Notes: generated by a model not told the origin, from the letters alone. A stretch of DNA of 40,097 bases from Gnetum montanum (GCA_015680685.1 MNCI01005996.1:5261-45357), one strand, 5' to 3'. Counted from the stretch's first letter, positions 1 to 10,973 are shown. Numbers and translations: made by a program.

Positions 1-1410
1 GATCTTAGAGAGATTCTCTATGAATTGCTGATAGTAGCCAGTATGTCCAAGAAATGACTGAACATCTTTGATAGTTTCTGGTTGGCTTGTTATTCCTTGG
101 ATGGCCCTTTTTTTCTCAGGGTTGACCTAAATTCTTGCTTGTGATATCTTGTGCCCTAACACACTGTCCTCTTAGACCATCAAATGACTTTTTTGCCAAT
201 TGGACCATAAGTTTGTTTCAACACATCATTTTAACACTTGACCAAGGTGGTCGAAACTTACTCAAATGTAGCTCCATAGGTGGAGAAGGCATCCATGAAG
301 ACTTCCACATCACTACCAATTTGCTATTGAAAAATGCTTAGAACTAGGTGTTGAAAGGTACCAGGGCCATTGCATAGACCAAAAGGCATCTTACGATATA
401 CAAAAGTCCCCTAGGGACTTGTGAATGTTGTTTTGGCTTGGTTCTCTAGTGCAATCTAGATTTAGTTATAGCCACTATAACCATCTGGAAAACTATAGTA
501 GCAATGTTCAGATATTGTATCTAATACCTAATCAATGAATGGAAATGAAAAGTGATCCTTGAATGTTGCCATATTTAGCTACCAAAAATCGATGTAGACC
601 CACAACTTGCCATCTTTCTTGGGCACAATAATAAGTGGGCTAACCCACTTGCTATTTGCAATGGCATAAATGAACCCCCCTTGAGAAGTTGTTCGATTTC
701 CTCTTTGACAATCTGCTTCAATTTGGGGTTCAATCACCTTTGTGGCTGCTTCTTTAGCTTCATGGCCAGATTAGTGTAGATGCGATGCTGGAATATCCTA
801 GGATCAATCCCTATGAGTTTAGGATATGACCAGGCAAAAGCTAATGACCATTTTTCAACCACATTCAATAGCATCTTTTTCTGTTTTGAAGCAAGATTTA
901 CATTGATTATGACTAGCTTCCCATTTTTTAAGAACACATATTCCATGTTGGTTGGTAGAATTTTTAGTTTAAGGGGCTCTTGCTTGAATTTTTTAGGAAT
1001 TTCCTACTCTTCCTAGTAGGTATCATCATTTGCATCATTAGAGAGTTGGTGATGAACTTGCTTTAGTTCATCCATTCCTGCAACATATGTGCATGTTAGG
1101 CTCTCAGTTAGTTCCATGGAAAGTGTGTTGCTCTCAGAATTAATGGTTAGCCACTAGGTGCCCTCTTGTTTTGTGGCTGCTGCATACAGACACCTTTGAA
1201 TTTCTGCTTTTGGTGCACACTACTTGCATGCAGAGATGCATGCTTGTTTCATTGCCTAGCATTTTTGCACACAATTGCACCTTGTATCGTTGTATATGAT
1301 GCATGGAACTCACTTCTTCTCGATCTTTCCAATTGCATTTTCTCTAAATATGTCTAGGAAAAGATCTTTGATGCCTATTCTTCCATCAATGATGCTTAGC
1401 CATGCCCTTC
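1..1410 (-). pseudogene. Element E, pol fragment: end of protease and reverse transcriptase (Athila-like Ty3/gypsy)
   Basis: Read on the minus strand from 1410 down to 1, this gives the end of the protease region (AWLSIIDGRIGIKDL at about 1409-1365) and a linker. Next come the conserved pre-RT block FAWSYPKLIGIDPRIFQH (about 840-785), the RT block VSPLIIVPKKDGKLWV (about 650-600) and MPFGLCN (389-369). The catalytic block reads FMDA at about 300-286, where the family has FMDD, so an active-site aspartate is lost. Several in-frame stops are present. The fragment ends at the window edge near the end of the RT. The FMD-F-YG block and its gag relatives suggest the Athila lineage. Its upstream half lies at 8459-9916, separated by element A. 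Confidence 0.88.
1406..1410. repeat. Target-site duplication of element A, left copy (CCTTC)
   Basis: CCTTC directly precedes the first LTR base at 1411 and recurs directly after the last LTR base at 8459-8463. Removing 1411-8463 rejoins the element E reading frame exactly (PIIMGR followed by AWLS). Confidence 0.95.
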
Positions 1411-1415
1411 TGATG

Positions 1416-1512
1416 GGACGCGATATCACATGGGCCACGATATCGTGTACGTGATATCGCGTTCGCCGTGATATTGCATCCCCTGCGATATTGCGTACGC
1501 GATATCGCGGTG
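1416..1512. promoter_or_regulatory. Array of six CGATATCG-type palindromes in U3
   Basis: Six decayed copies of the 8-bp palindrome CGATATCG, some inside the 12-mer CGCGATATCGCG, end just upstream of the TATA box. Variants are mainly CpG-to-TpG/CpA changes. The position in U3 suggests cis-regulatory sites; no binding factor is known from the sequence. Confidence 0.7.
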
Positions 1513-1523
1513 CACCGCCAAGT

Positions 1524-1533
1524 CTATAAATAA
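1524..1533 (+). promoter_or_regulatory. LTR TATA box (TATAAATAAG)
   Basis: TATAAATAAGAGGCG follows the palindrome array and is conserved in all plus-strand A-family LTRs here (7722, 10031, 35679, 39383). It is the likely transcription start region and the U3/R border. Confidence 0.8.
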
Positions 1534-2253
1534 GAGGCGGCTCTCCCTTGTTTCTCATTCTAGGCCTAAATCGTAGCAAAACTCTGGCATTTTTACCTCT
1601 CCAGAGATAGAATGATTTTCATGTGCCTGCAATAGGAGCTCCAAAGTAAAGGAATCTTTATTCGAACAAATATTGTACTTGAACACAAGTTTGTGTACGG
1701 AAATAAAGATGAACTTCTTGGATAAACCTTGCAGTGCATGGACTAAGCTAAATAGGACTTTCATTACTATTATTTATTATTTGTCATTTAAATGCTTTAT
1801 TAGTTGGTTAATTCTCTCTCAACCCTTCTCCTGTAGTTAAGTGCATTCAGTACGAATGCTTCGAGCACGTGCATTATGCTTGGTGATCCCAGCAACGACT
1901 AGCGTTTGGTAACCAAGGTTGCATTGGTTTAGGGTGTGAATGGTAAGTGGGAACGGATGCTAATGCTAGGTTAATTAAGGCTTAGTTAGTTAGTTAAAAT
2001 TAATTAATTAGTCTCTTCATCCTTTAGCTCTTAACATAGGAGATAAAATAGAAAAGATATAAAAATCATATACCTCAGACTTACTTAACCATACAACCGT
2101 GACAAATACAAGTAAGTCTGGGAAGATAATGAATGATTAACCTTAAGTGTTTCATAAGGTGTGTAGGCACTTAGTCTATGAAGTTCAACCAGATCGCACG
2201 TGTAATGCTCGTATTCGTATGGTTGAGTGTAGGGGTACCTCGCCACTCATCAT

Positions 2254-2271
2254 TGGCGCCGTTGCTGGGGA
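2254..2271 (+). other. Primer-binding site, tRNA-Asp type
   Basis: TGGCGCCGTTGCTGGGGA starts two bases after the LTR end. It is complementary, with one mismatch, to the 3' end of plant tRNA-Asp(GTC) including CCA. This primer is common in Athila-type elements. Confidence 0.88.
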
Positions 2272-2396
2272 CTAAGTGTTTGTGCACTAAGTAGAACATA
2301 GGAAATTATCCACATTGTTGGGAGCTTAAACGAACCAATAGGGTTAATTAAATGAAAAATTATATAACGGTTAAGCAGCACGCCGAATAAATTAAG

Positions 2397-5300
2397 ATTT
2401 CTTCTTCTTCAAACAAAAGTAATTCACTACCTAGGGATTATACAAGAAACAGTAGGCAGTCTAAAACACATAACCAACATCCACCAGTTCCTCAACAGTA
2501 CCAGGTGGTATATACTCATCCTGATGAGTATATACCCAATTTTACCTTTATCCTCCATCAGGATGAACAACTGCACTGGAGAGACTTGCAAGGTAACATA
2601 GTGTTACCTCCAGATTGTGCAGTCCCCAACATGCTCCTCCATGCTCTGGCACAGATAGGCATGACAAAACTCTATGCTGAATACATTATAGGTAATTTTG
2701 ACACAGGGGATTACCATCCCACAATAGCACAATATTTAAGGGACTCAAGGTAGGAGAGCCACCATACATTGTTGAAGGGCAAAGGGGTCCCGCATGTCCT
2801 ACGTGAAATCAGAGATGGTGAACTACTCATAACGGGTTCTCCATCAAATGATGTTCCCCTTCCTAATGATAGTGAGGAGGTGGGGTATTAGAACTTGCAC
2901 TCCATGATACAAAACCCTAGTTCTGATCCCTGTGAATGCCAACTGTTCACTGAGGGAATAAAGACACATGACAAGGACGGGCATTTTGATCGTCATCACG
3001 ATCGGGATCGTAGCCACAGAAGAGAAGGTAAGAAACATTGTCATGATGATGGTTCTCCTTCTTCTTCTTCTTCATCACATCATTCACCCTTTCCTTCCAC
3101 ATCAAGACATAGTCATAAAGAGCATAACGGTGAGGATAGATGTAGGAAAAATGAGAGACCTTGATGAGAGAGTCGAGAGAGAGGATGAGGGCAGTTAAGA
3201 GAATCAAGGCATGAACAAAGGGAAAGTAGGGAACAACGTAGACATCATAGACATCATGAGAGAGATGATCATGACAAACCCCTACTTGCCACCTGAAGCA
3301 TGCTAGATATTACGGAGGCAGTTAGAATACCTACAAGGCATCAAAAAGATAGCCGGATCAAGCGCTTAGACATGAATAATATCCCACGATTTTAGGAGGG
3401 ATATAATGCTGATCCACAAAATCACTTATAGGCATTCCATAATGCTTGTGCCTTGTAGAACATAGAAAATGAGTGGCAGAAATTAAAGTTATTTCTTAGG
3501 ACACTCATAAAGGAAGTAGAGAGTTGGTATCGGTCCTTAGAGCTAGAAACCATTAAGAGATGGAGTACGATGTTAGAGTTGTTCAACGATAAATACCAAA
3601 CGTACTCCAGAGTGTCTAACTTGTGTAAGCAGATCCAAGGATGGAAGTAGGGTAATCATGAACCCTTGGATGCTGCCATGGGCCGATACTATGTATTGCT
3701 ACATCGTTGTCTGGGCCATGGTTACGCATAAAGGGATCAACTTCACCATCTCGTAGATGGGCTAAGACATGAAACCAGGAGAACCCTTAGGACTTATGCC
3801 TAAGGGAGATTATTAGAACTTAGATCCCATGAAATTCACAAGTTGTTGGAGTCAGTAGCCAAAGAAGAAGGGAAGCTATGGAAAAGAGAAAGTGTGGAAG
3901 AATATAACTATGATCCTTCCCTCCGAAAGAGGGGAGTAAGATTATGTGATGAAGAGGATGAGTCACCACTCGAAGAGTTGGTGAATAGAAAAACCTTGCT
4001 GCTTCAAAAGCTAACAATGGAAGTGGTGGCTAAGGTAGATCAAATATAGGACTCCTTGGATAGTAGATTTGAACTTGTCCTAAAAATCGCAGAGGAGTCT
4101 AAGGAGGAATGAAGTAGTGACAAGAATAAGAAAAAGCAGAGAGATTCAAGTCATGCACGTGACAAGGGTAAGGGAAAAATGAATATCGCCAATGAGGTTG
4201 TGGATTCAGACACAGACGATGAAGGTGGATGTGAGATCTACCAATATGACCATCCTAAGGGATGTTGTCCAATCATTTCACATCTACAAGAGTCTGGGGT
4301 GTATGCACTTAACTCGAGACTTAACAGAAGACAAGCACCCCGGAGGTTACCTTATCCCCAAGGTAACCCAAGACAGTTCCACCAACCGTTAACATACTAT
4401 CCAAGTGAAACTTCACCACAACCTATCGGGCAACATCAGAAGTGGCAACACCCACAGTCATGGGGGATGCCACCACCTATGCAACAATACCCTTACCAGC
4501 AACCAGATCCTTATGGCTATTACATGCAGCAACCGGTTTCTCCAAGTGACTCTATGGGTCACACAACCCCACAACGTCACTACCAAGTTTGGGAGTATTT
4601 TAGGATTCCTTCTCCTCCGGGAGACACTCCACATGTGTATCATCCTCCGAATCCATCCGTCTCTCTCACACTATTGGTTCCAATACCACTCGCTCCAACA
4701 ATGGAAGGGAAACTCTCCACTCAACCGCAGCAACGCAATGCTACGAGAGCCGTAAACATGCAACCCGCTGTTGGTTCTGACAATTGCAAGAAGAGAAGAC
4801 CTTTCTTTAGAACCAAAAGCCCAGACAAGCTCTCACAACCACAAGTGGTTGAGTCTGTGCACACTCCTCCAACATACAAGGCTTCGGAGCTCCCTTTAGT
4901 CCAACAACAGAGCTTAACGCATACGGTTATGTTAACACATAGCGTTACCGACTGGATCAAGGTAGGCCACCTTCCCAGGAAACTATCTGACCCTGGAAGT
5001 CCCTTAAGCTACCTCCAAGTCACTGGGAACAAACCACATAAGGCTCTTCTTGACTCAGGTTTTGGAGTCAACTTAATCTCACGAGAAATGTATCAAGCCT
5101 GGAACCTGCCCCAACTTAAGAAGAACAATATTCAACTAGAGCTGGCTGACTAGTTCATCACCATTCTCTTGGGATTGGTGGAGGACATCGTTACCACTGT
5201 GTGTGGTTGGTCATACCCAGCTGATTTCTTGGTGATAGAAGTTAACAGTAACAATGGAGGCTTTCCAATTATAATGGGAAGGGCATGGCTGAGTACAGTA

Positions 5301-5657
5301 GATGCATGCCTAGGGATCTGTGATCTTTCCTTGGAAATATCTAAGACAAATATTTATGGAAAGATCGAGAAGAAGAAAGTTCCATGCATCACATACAATG
5401 ACTCAGAGGGTGATGACATGGAGGAATGCTTAGCATCTCCTGCATGCAACTGGTGTGCCCTAGAAACTATGAGACAAAGGTGCTTGTATGTAGCAACCAC
5501 ACAACAAGTAGATACCCCATGGTTGACCACTAATCGAAAGAGCAACCAACCAACATGCATGGAACAAACTGGGGGAACAACTCATGCCCATAGCGAATGC
5601 ATAGATACATTGGAATATGAGCATCACCAACTTCCACCCCTTAACCTGAAAACATGA
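2397..5657 (+). pseudogene. Element A gag-protease frame, broken by stops
   Basis: One frame runs the whole length (about 1,086 codons) with many stops but no frameshift. In order: an N-terminal part resembling the E gag start (YQVVYTHPDEYIPNFTFIL); an Arg/His/Ser-rich hinge (2960-3250); the capsid-like region with LFNDKYQTYSRV and ETRRTLRTYA (3570-3850); a charged stretch; a Pro/Gln-rich linker (4320-4760); and an aspartic protease with catalytic D-S-G at 5052-5060 and PIIMGRAWL near 5265. No classical CCHC zinc knuckle is seen. The start position reads ATT, whereas E has ATG, so translation probably could not begin normally. Compared with copy B, most stops are CAA/CAG to TAA/TAG changes. 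Confidence 0.88.
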
Positions 5658-5725
5658 ATCAGGAGAAGTTGGATGCTTCTAAGAAATTCAAATAGGCGTT
5701 CATTATTTTGGATCTCTCCCTTTCC

Positions 5726-5740
5726 ATTCAGTCATGGGGG
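5726..5740 (+). other. Internal polypurine-tract-like copy
   Basis: ATTCAGTCATGGGGG here matches the motif directly before the 3' LTR (ATTCAGTTATGGGG at 7591-7604; in B, 33725-33739 and 35593-35607). It could be a second plus-strand primer site or a relic of the deletion that removed pol. Confidence 0.5.
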
Positions 5741-7126
5741 AGATGGCCACCTATGTTGATCATTCGGGGCCCTCAGTTCTTTTTAGTTTTTTTACACATT
5801 TTTGTTTTACAAATTTCTTTAACTTTTCTTGTTTTTGTTTTACAACATCATTATACTTTTTCATTGTGTGTGTGCGCGTGCGTGTGTGTGTTATCCATCT
5901 TGTCAAGTTTGTCATTTAATAAGTGTTCTTCATGATGGTATGAGCTGTTTTCCTATTGATTGCTAATGTCTGATTTTTACCTTTAAGTTATGATGTTAAT
6001 ACTAAGGTATGGTTCTTTTGATATGACAGCCAATGAGTCCACTTCATCCATTCATCCACAAGTTTCTATGGTCTCTCTCAGCTTGGAAATGTACAGTCCC
6101 TTTTTAATAAGAACTATAACGAATCGGTGACTGGGAATTTCTCAAACTAAGGAAGGACTCAAGGATTGAAAAGGGTGTGACTTGAAGGGAACTTGATGCT
6201 TTTGTGTTGGCCATTCTCTTGGGTGCTTGGATGTTTTCTTCTTGAGTTGTCTTACCGCTTTGATGTTACCCAATTATCGAGAAGCTGAGTTAATAAAAAT
6301 AACAAAGTCTTTGCATGGTGTGGTTCTCATAACACATAAAACAAAAAAGAGAGAGAGTGAGAATTCAAAGCACATCCCTTAGAAAAAATAATCACTTGGG
6401 CTACAAGAACTAGTTATGGAACTAAAAATAAACATGTTCCCTCTAACTAAGGCCCTTCTCACTTCCCATTCTCTCCTCCTTCATTTGGTTAGAATGGTGG
6501 TGGCTCTTGGGTGATGACATTCTTGTTACTTTAAGAGGATGGATTGGTCGAATGCATTAATGCGAAGTCACTAGATGTGGTTTGTTGAGGCCGAAGTTGG
6601 AATGCGATTTTCCGAGTCACATTAATCATTAACTATACAAGGGGTTGTACACCACCTTGTTCTTGGGATTCCATTCCATTCTCTTCTCTCCATTGTTCAC
6701 CTCATTGCCAGTTGTATCATTACCGAATATTTTGGTTGATGCATTGTTTTCTTTTTGGTAAATTCTAGCGGTTAAGACTTTAACTCTTGTTCCAAGGGAC
6801 ATTCCCAGAGCCTACGGACTCTTTGAATGTGGGTTTGTCAGGGCATTAAGGGCATGAGCCTGCTTTGGGGAGGACCCACTGACATTCCTATTTGGTGCAC
6901 CAGTTAAATTCTTTCCCTTAACATTTTGCAGTATACTCTATTGTGTTCATTTCCATCTTGACATCCATTTTATCGACGATATAGTTTTTTCTTTTTCTCA
7001 TCTTTCTTTTTCGTTTTTCTTTCTCCATTCTATCACTATCAGAGGTTTGCTCTTAGTAATGGGGGTCTAGACCCAAATTTTTTCGATTTTCTCCTAACCC
7101 CTACACCTTTGGTAGTCACCACTATT

Positions 7127-7420
7127 ATGTCTCCAGACCTGTATCAGCCATAGCATAACTCAGCCAATGGACCTTTCACTGAAGCAAGGTATCAATTGCA
7201 TTATGATTCATTTACCCTTGCTAATATAAAGACTATGTTGTGTGTGCAGATGGCAATCATACAACAACGGATTGGATCTGGAGGAAACGCTTGGAATGGA
7301 TCGGTGCTGCAACAGCTATGCAAAGAACGAGATGGATGGCAAGCTTACGGATGGATAACAAAAGGTGCAATCTTGGCATTGGCAGCAGTAAAATTTCTTT
7401 CTCTCTCAGCTGCCAAATGA
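7127..7420 (+). pseudogene. Conserved 3' ORF of the A/B subfamily, unknown function
   Basis: This frame of about 97 codons starts at ATG (7127-7129), begins MSPDLYQP, and has one early stop (TAG at 7151). It continues through NSANGPFTEARYQLH and IIQQRIGSGGNAWNG to a TGA after LSLSAAK. The same frame is recognisable in B from ATG 35118, where the early stop is absent but later stops and a short CT-rich insertion occur. No domain is recognised. It lies just upstream of the 3' LTR, where Athila elements can carry an env-like or accessory ORF. It may equally be a non-coding conserved tail. Confidence 0.4.
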
Positions 7421-7590
7421 GGCTTGATGTCAAATGTATAAGGTGTTCACTCTTGTTGTGATGAACACCAGTTTTGTCTTGTCTTATCTTGTAATGATGA
7501 TCTGTTCACATGTCATCCCATTAGTTCCATTTTGAGTCAGTAATCCCATACCTTCCCAATATTTTGTAAGGAACTTGAGGACGAGTTTTT

Positions 7591-7607
7591 ATTCAGTTAT
7601 GGGGATA
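7591..7607 (+). other. Polypurine tract region before the 3' LTR
   Basis: ATTCAGTTATGGGGATA abuts the LTR start TGATGGG at 7608. The G run is the likely plus-strand primer site. The equivalent in B (35593-35609) has GGGGG. Confidence 0.65.
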
Positions 7608-8458
7608 TGATGGGATGTGATATCTTATGGGCCGTAATATCATGTACGTGATATCATGTCTTCCCTCGCGATATCACGTACGCGATATCATGTACGCGAT
7701 ATCGCGGTGTGCCGCCAAGTCTATAAATAAGAGGCGACTCTCCCTTGTTTCTCATTCTAGGCCTAGACTGTAGCGAAACTCTGGTAGTTTTACCTCTCTA
7801 GAGATAGAATAATTTCCATGTGCCTGCAGTAGGAGCTCCAAAGTGAACGGATCTTTATTCGAGAAAATATTATAGCTGAACACAAGTTTGTCTACGGAAA
7901 TAAAGACGAACTTCTTGGATAAACCTTGTAGTGCATGGACTAAGCTAAATAGGCTAAATAGGACTTTCATTACTGTTATTTATTATTCATCATTTAAATG
8001 CTTTATTAGTCGGTTAATTCTCTCTCAACCCTTCTACCGTAGTTAAGTGCATTCAGTACAACCGCTTCGAGCACGTGCGTTACGCTTGGTGATCCCAGCA
8101 ATGACTAGCATTTGGTAACCAAGGTTGCATTGGTTCAGGGTGTGAATGGTAAGTGGGAACAGATGTTGATGCTAGGTTAATTAAGGCTTAGTTAGTTAGT
8201 TAAAGTTAGTTAATTAGTCTTTGCACCCTTCACCTCTTAGCATAGGAGATAAAACAGAAAAGATATAAAAATCATATACCTCAGACTTACTTAACCATAC
8301 AACCGTGAAAAATACAAGTAAGTTTGGGAAGACAATGAACGATTAACCTTAAGTGTTTCAAAAGGCGTGTAGGAACTTAGTCTATGGAGTTCAACCGGAT
8401 CGTGTGTGTAATGCTCGTATTCGTATGGTTGAGTGTAGGTGTACCTCGCCACTCATCA
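7608..8458 (+). repeat. 3' LTR of element A
   Basis: It runs from TGATGGGATG to CACTCATCA. It has six palindrome units at 7615-7707, a TATA box at 7722 and a 9-bp duplication (CTAAATAGG) near 7945 not present in the 5' LTR. It is directly followed by the TSD CCTTC. Confidence 0.95.
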
Positions 8459-8463
8459 CCTTC
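8459..8463. repeat. Target-site duplication of element A, right copy (CCTTC)
   Basis: Matches 1406-1410 and marks the right end of element A. Confidence 0.95.
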
Positions 8464-9916
8464 CCATAATGATTGGGAAGTCCCCTTTATAGTTGTCCAC
8501 CTTGATCACTAGAAAATTGGCAAAGTAAGACCATCCATAGATAGTGGTCACAATGTCTTCTATTAGTCCAAATGGAATAGTCATGGATTGATTTGCCAAT
8601 TCTAATATAATATTGCTCTTCTTTAGAGGAGGTAGGTTTCATTCAGTATACATCTCATGAGAGATCAGGTTGACACTAGAACCAAAATAAAGAAGAGCCT
8701 TACATGGTTTGTTCCCAGCAATCTACAAATAAATTAGTTAACTTATAAAATCTGCTAACTTCTTGGGAAGGTTTCGAACATGGATCCAATCAGATATGGT
8801 GTGAGTAAGCATCATAGTATGGGTCTCGGGTGATGTTTGGTTTGAAGGGGACTTAAAGGAATTTGATATAGAGGAAGATGGAGGAAGAAGGTTGTCAACC
8901 AGAAGTGTGTTTGAGGCCTTAGGTAGACTATGTGGTTAGAAGAAAGGTCTTTTCTTTGATTGAGTATCCAAACCACTCGGTTGATGAACCAGTTGTGGAT
9001 TAATGGCCTTGGTAGCATTGCATTGTTGCAGTTGAGCTAGGAGTTCACCTTGCATAGGTGGAGTAGGTGGTAGTTGTACTAAGAGGGGAGGAATATGTGT
9101 AGTAATAGGAGAAGGATAAGAGTAAGAGTTGGTATCCCTTCTTGCATGTGGAGAATGAGTTTGATAATAATCAGAAGGATGGTAGTGAGATTGGAAAGTA
9201 GAAGTGTGATTGGAGGAGTCATGTGGAGACAAAGGTTGCTAGATGTAATACCCATAGGGATTAGGTTGTTGATTAGAGTATTTCTACCTTGATGGTGCTA
9301 GTGCCCATGATTGTGATTGCTACCATTATTAATATTACTCATATGGTTGTGGTGGAGTTCCACTTAGATAATATTATTGTTGCTGGTGAAATTACCTAGG
9401 ATTACCTTGAGGATAAGATAATTGTCTGGGTGTTTGCCTTTGTGCTAGTCATGGATTCAAAGCATACACTTGAGACTCCTATAAGTGTGACACTATGAGG
9501 CAACATCCCTTAGGATGTTCATATTGGTAGACATCACACCCACCATCATCATCTGATTCACTTCTTGTAGCTTCTTCTATTGTAGCAATCTTGCCCTGAT
9601 CTCTTTGATAGGCACATTCAACTTCATTATGCCTCTTGCACTCATGATCAATACCTCTTTTTTTGGACTCTTCAGCAATTTTTAGAATAGCTTGAAATCT
9701 ACTATCCATGGAGTTTCATAACTAATCAACCTTGGTCGTAATTTTAGATTGAAAATTTTGAAGTGGCAAGGATTTCCTATTCACTACCTCATCAAGTACT
9801 AGTTCTTCCTCACTATCACAAAATCAAACCTTCCTCTTGCAAATGGAAGGATTGAGATTATACTCTTCTGGAATTTCTCATTTTTTTCAATTCACCTTCC
9901 TCTTTAGCTACTTGCT
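8459..9916 (-). pseudogene. Element E, gag C-terminal part and protease
   Basis: Read from 9916 down to 8459. It begins within gag (QVAKEEGEL), continues with the charged region and the EYQ-like block YQYEHPKGCC (about 9530-9500), then a Pro/Gln/Ser/His-rich linker (9232-8940). The protease motif reads YFGSSVNLISHEM near 8690-8650, where the family has an aspartate in place of Y, so the catalytic residue is lost. Several stops and at least one frame change occur. At 8459 it joins 1410 exactly once element A is removed. At 9916 it is cut by the left LTR of element B; about 1.1 kb of gag between here and 36270 is missing. Confidence 0.85.
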
Positions 9917-10572
9917 TGATGGGACGCGATATCGCATGGGCCATGATATCATGTACGCAATATCGCGTCCGCCACGATATTGCATCCCACGTGACATCAC
10001 ATATGTGATATTGCGGTGCACCGCCAAATCTATAAATAAGAGGTGGCTCTCCCTTGTTTCTCAATCTAGGCCTAGACCGTAGCAAAAATTTGGCAGTTTT
10101 ACCTCTCCAGAGATAGAATAATTTCCATGTGCCCACAGTAGGAGCTCCAAAGTGAACAGATCTTTATTCGAGAAAATATTATACCTGAACACAAGTTTGT
10201 GTACAGAAATAAAGATGAACTTCTTGGATAAACCTTGCAGTGCATGGACTAAGCTAAATAGGACTTTATTTATTGTTTATTGTTTAAATGCTTTATTATT
10301 TCATTAAATCTCTCTCAACCCTTCTCCCATAGTTAAGTGCATTTAGTACAACCGCTTCGAGCACGTGCATTACGCTTGGTGATCCTAGCAACGACTAGCG
10401 TTTGGTAACCAAGGTTGCATTGGTTTAGGGTGTGAATGGTAAGTGGGAACGGATGCTGATGCTAGGTTAATTAAGGCTTAGTTAGTTAGTTAAAGTTANG
10501 GCGTGTAGGCACTTAGTCTGCAGAGTTTGACTGGATCGCGCGTGTAATGCTCATATTCGTATGGTTGAGTGT

Positions 10573-10577
10573 AGGGG
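10573..10577. repeat. Target-site duplication of the solo LTR, left copy (AGGGG)
   Basis: AGGGG at 10573-10577 repeats at 11923-11927. The unoccupied LTR reads TGTAGGGGTACCTCGCC, as at 2229-2243. Confidence 0.93.
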
Positions 10578-10785
10578 TGAAACACCGTGAAAATTACGAG
10601 TCGGCCTCAGGCAAAGATTCGCAATTTTAGCAAGAACGTGCATAAGCTTTGTTCAAGGACAAGTTTACGCTCTATCATGCATGGCAGCGTAATGAGCGTA
10701 ATAAGCTCCAAAACAGTTGAAGGTAGAGTTCAGAGAGGCACAACAGGTCGACACTTTTTCTTGCGGTGCATAAATAACTTGTCTT

Positions 10786-10973
10786 TACGCTTGTTACGCG
10801 ATGGTGCGTATCATTGCGTATTTATCATTAAGTTAGTCGTTTACGCTTCATTATGCGCAGTTGCATAATGAGCGTAAATTAAGCATTGTTTACGCTTCAA
10901 TACGCGTAGCTACGTGGTGAGCGTAAAACATTGTCTACGCTTTATTACGTGCAGTTGCGTAGTGAGCGTAAAA
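10786..10973. repeat. Tandem hairpin array in the U3 of the solo LTR
   Basis: Four imperfect units repeat at about 49-bp spacing, each an inverted repeat of the form TTTACGCTT...GAGCGTAAA. The clearest is 10840-10878, with ACGCT-CATTATGC pairing with GCATAATG-AGCGT. Others are at 10889-10927 and about 10935-10973; the first unit is degraded. Confidence 0.75.

Larger units (their letters stand above)
1411..2252 (+). repeat. 5' LTR of element A
   Basis: It begins TGATGGGACG and ends CACTCATCA, followed at once by the PBS. It contains a palindrome-rich U3 region, a TATA box at 1524-1533 and a presumed R/U5 region. Paired with 7608-8458, and related to 9917-11944, 35610-36269, 36827-37605 (minus) and 39237-40097. 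Confidence 0.95.
5658..7590 (+). other. Element A 3' region replacing pol
   Basis: Homology to element E stops near HHQL at about 5635 and the RT, RNase H and integrase are absent. The stretch starts with a second polypurine-like motif (5726-5740), then a T-rich tract (5775-5870), a TG/CG dinucleotide run (5867-5890) and long non-coding sequence. A conserved short ORF lies at 7127-7420. Element B has the same arrangement at 33660-35590, so the pol deletion predates both insertions. Confidence 0.75.
1411..8458 (+). mobile_element. Element A: complete non-autonomous Athila-like LTR retrotransposon (gag-PR only)
   Basis: This 7,048-bp element has LTRs of 842 and 851 bp starting TGATG and ending CATCA, a 5-bp TSD (CCTTC), a tRNA-Asp-type PBS and a GGGG-containing tract before the 3' LTR. 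Its internal region encodes a decayed gag-protease frame (2397-5657). It then passes directly into 1.9 kb of mostly non-coding 3' sequence; no RT, RNase H or integrase motif is visible in any frame. It is inserted antisense into the protease region of element E. About 20 differences in about 200 aligned LTR bases, counted by eye, show it is not recent. Mobility would have needed pol supplied by an E-like relative; that is inference. Confidence 0.93.

Noticed and set aside
1310-1579. Minus-strand frame running from element E protease into the LTR
   Set aside because: It is a chance fusion across the insertion point at 1410/1411; only the first part is E coding sequence.
2844-3207. Overlapping frames on both strands in the His/Arg/Ser-rich hinge
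   Set aside because: They are shadows of the low-complexity gag hinge; the same frames are not conserved in B.
5867-5890. TG/CG dinucleotide run as a regulatory element
   Set aside because: It is present in both A and B, but is an ordinary microsatellite with different length in each.
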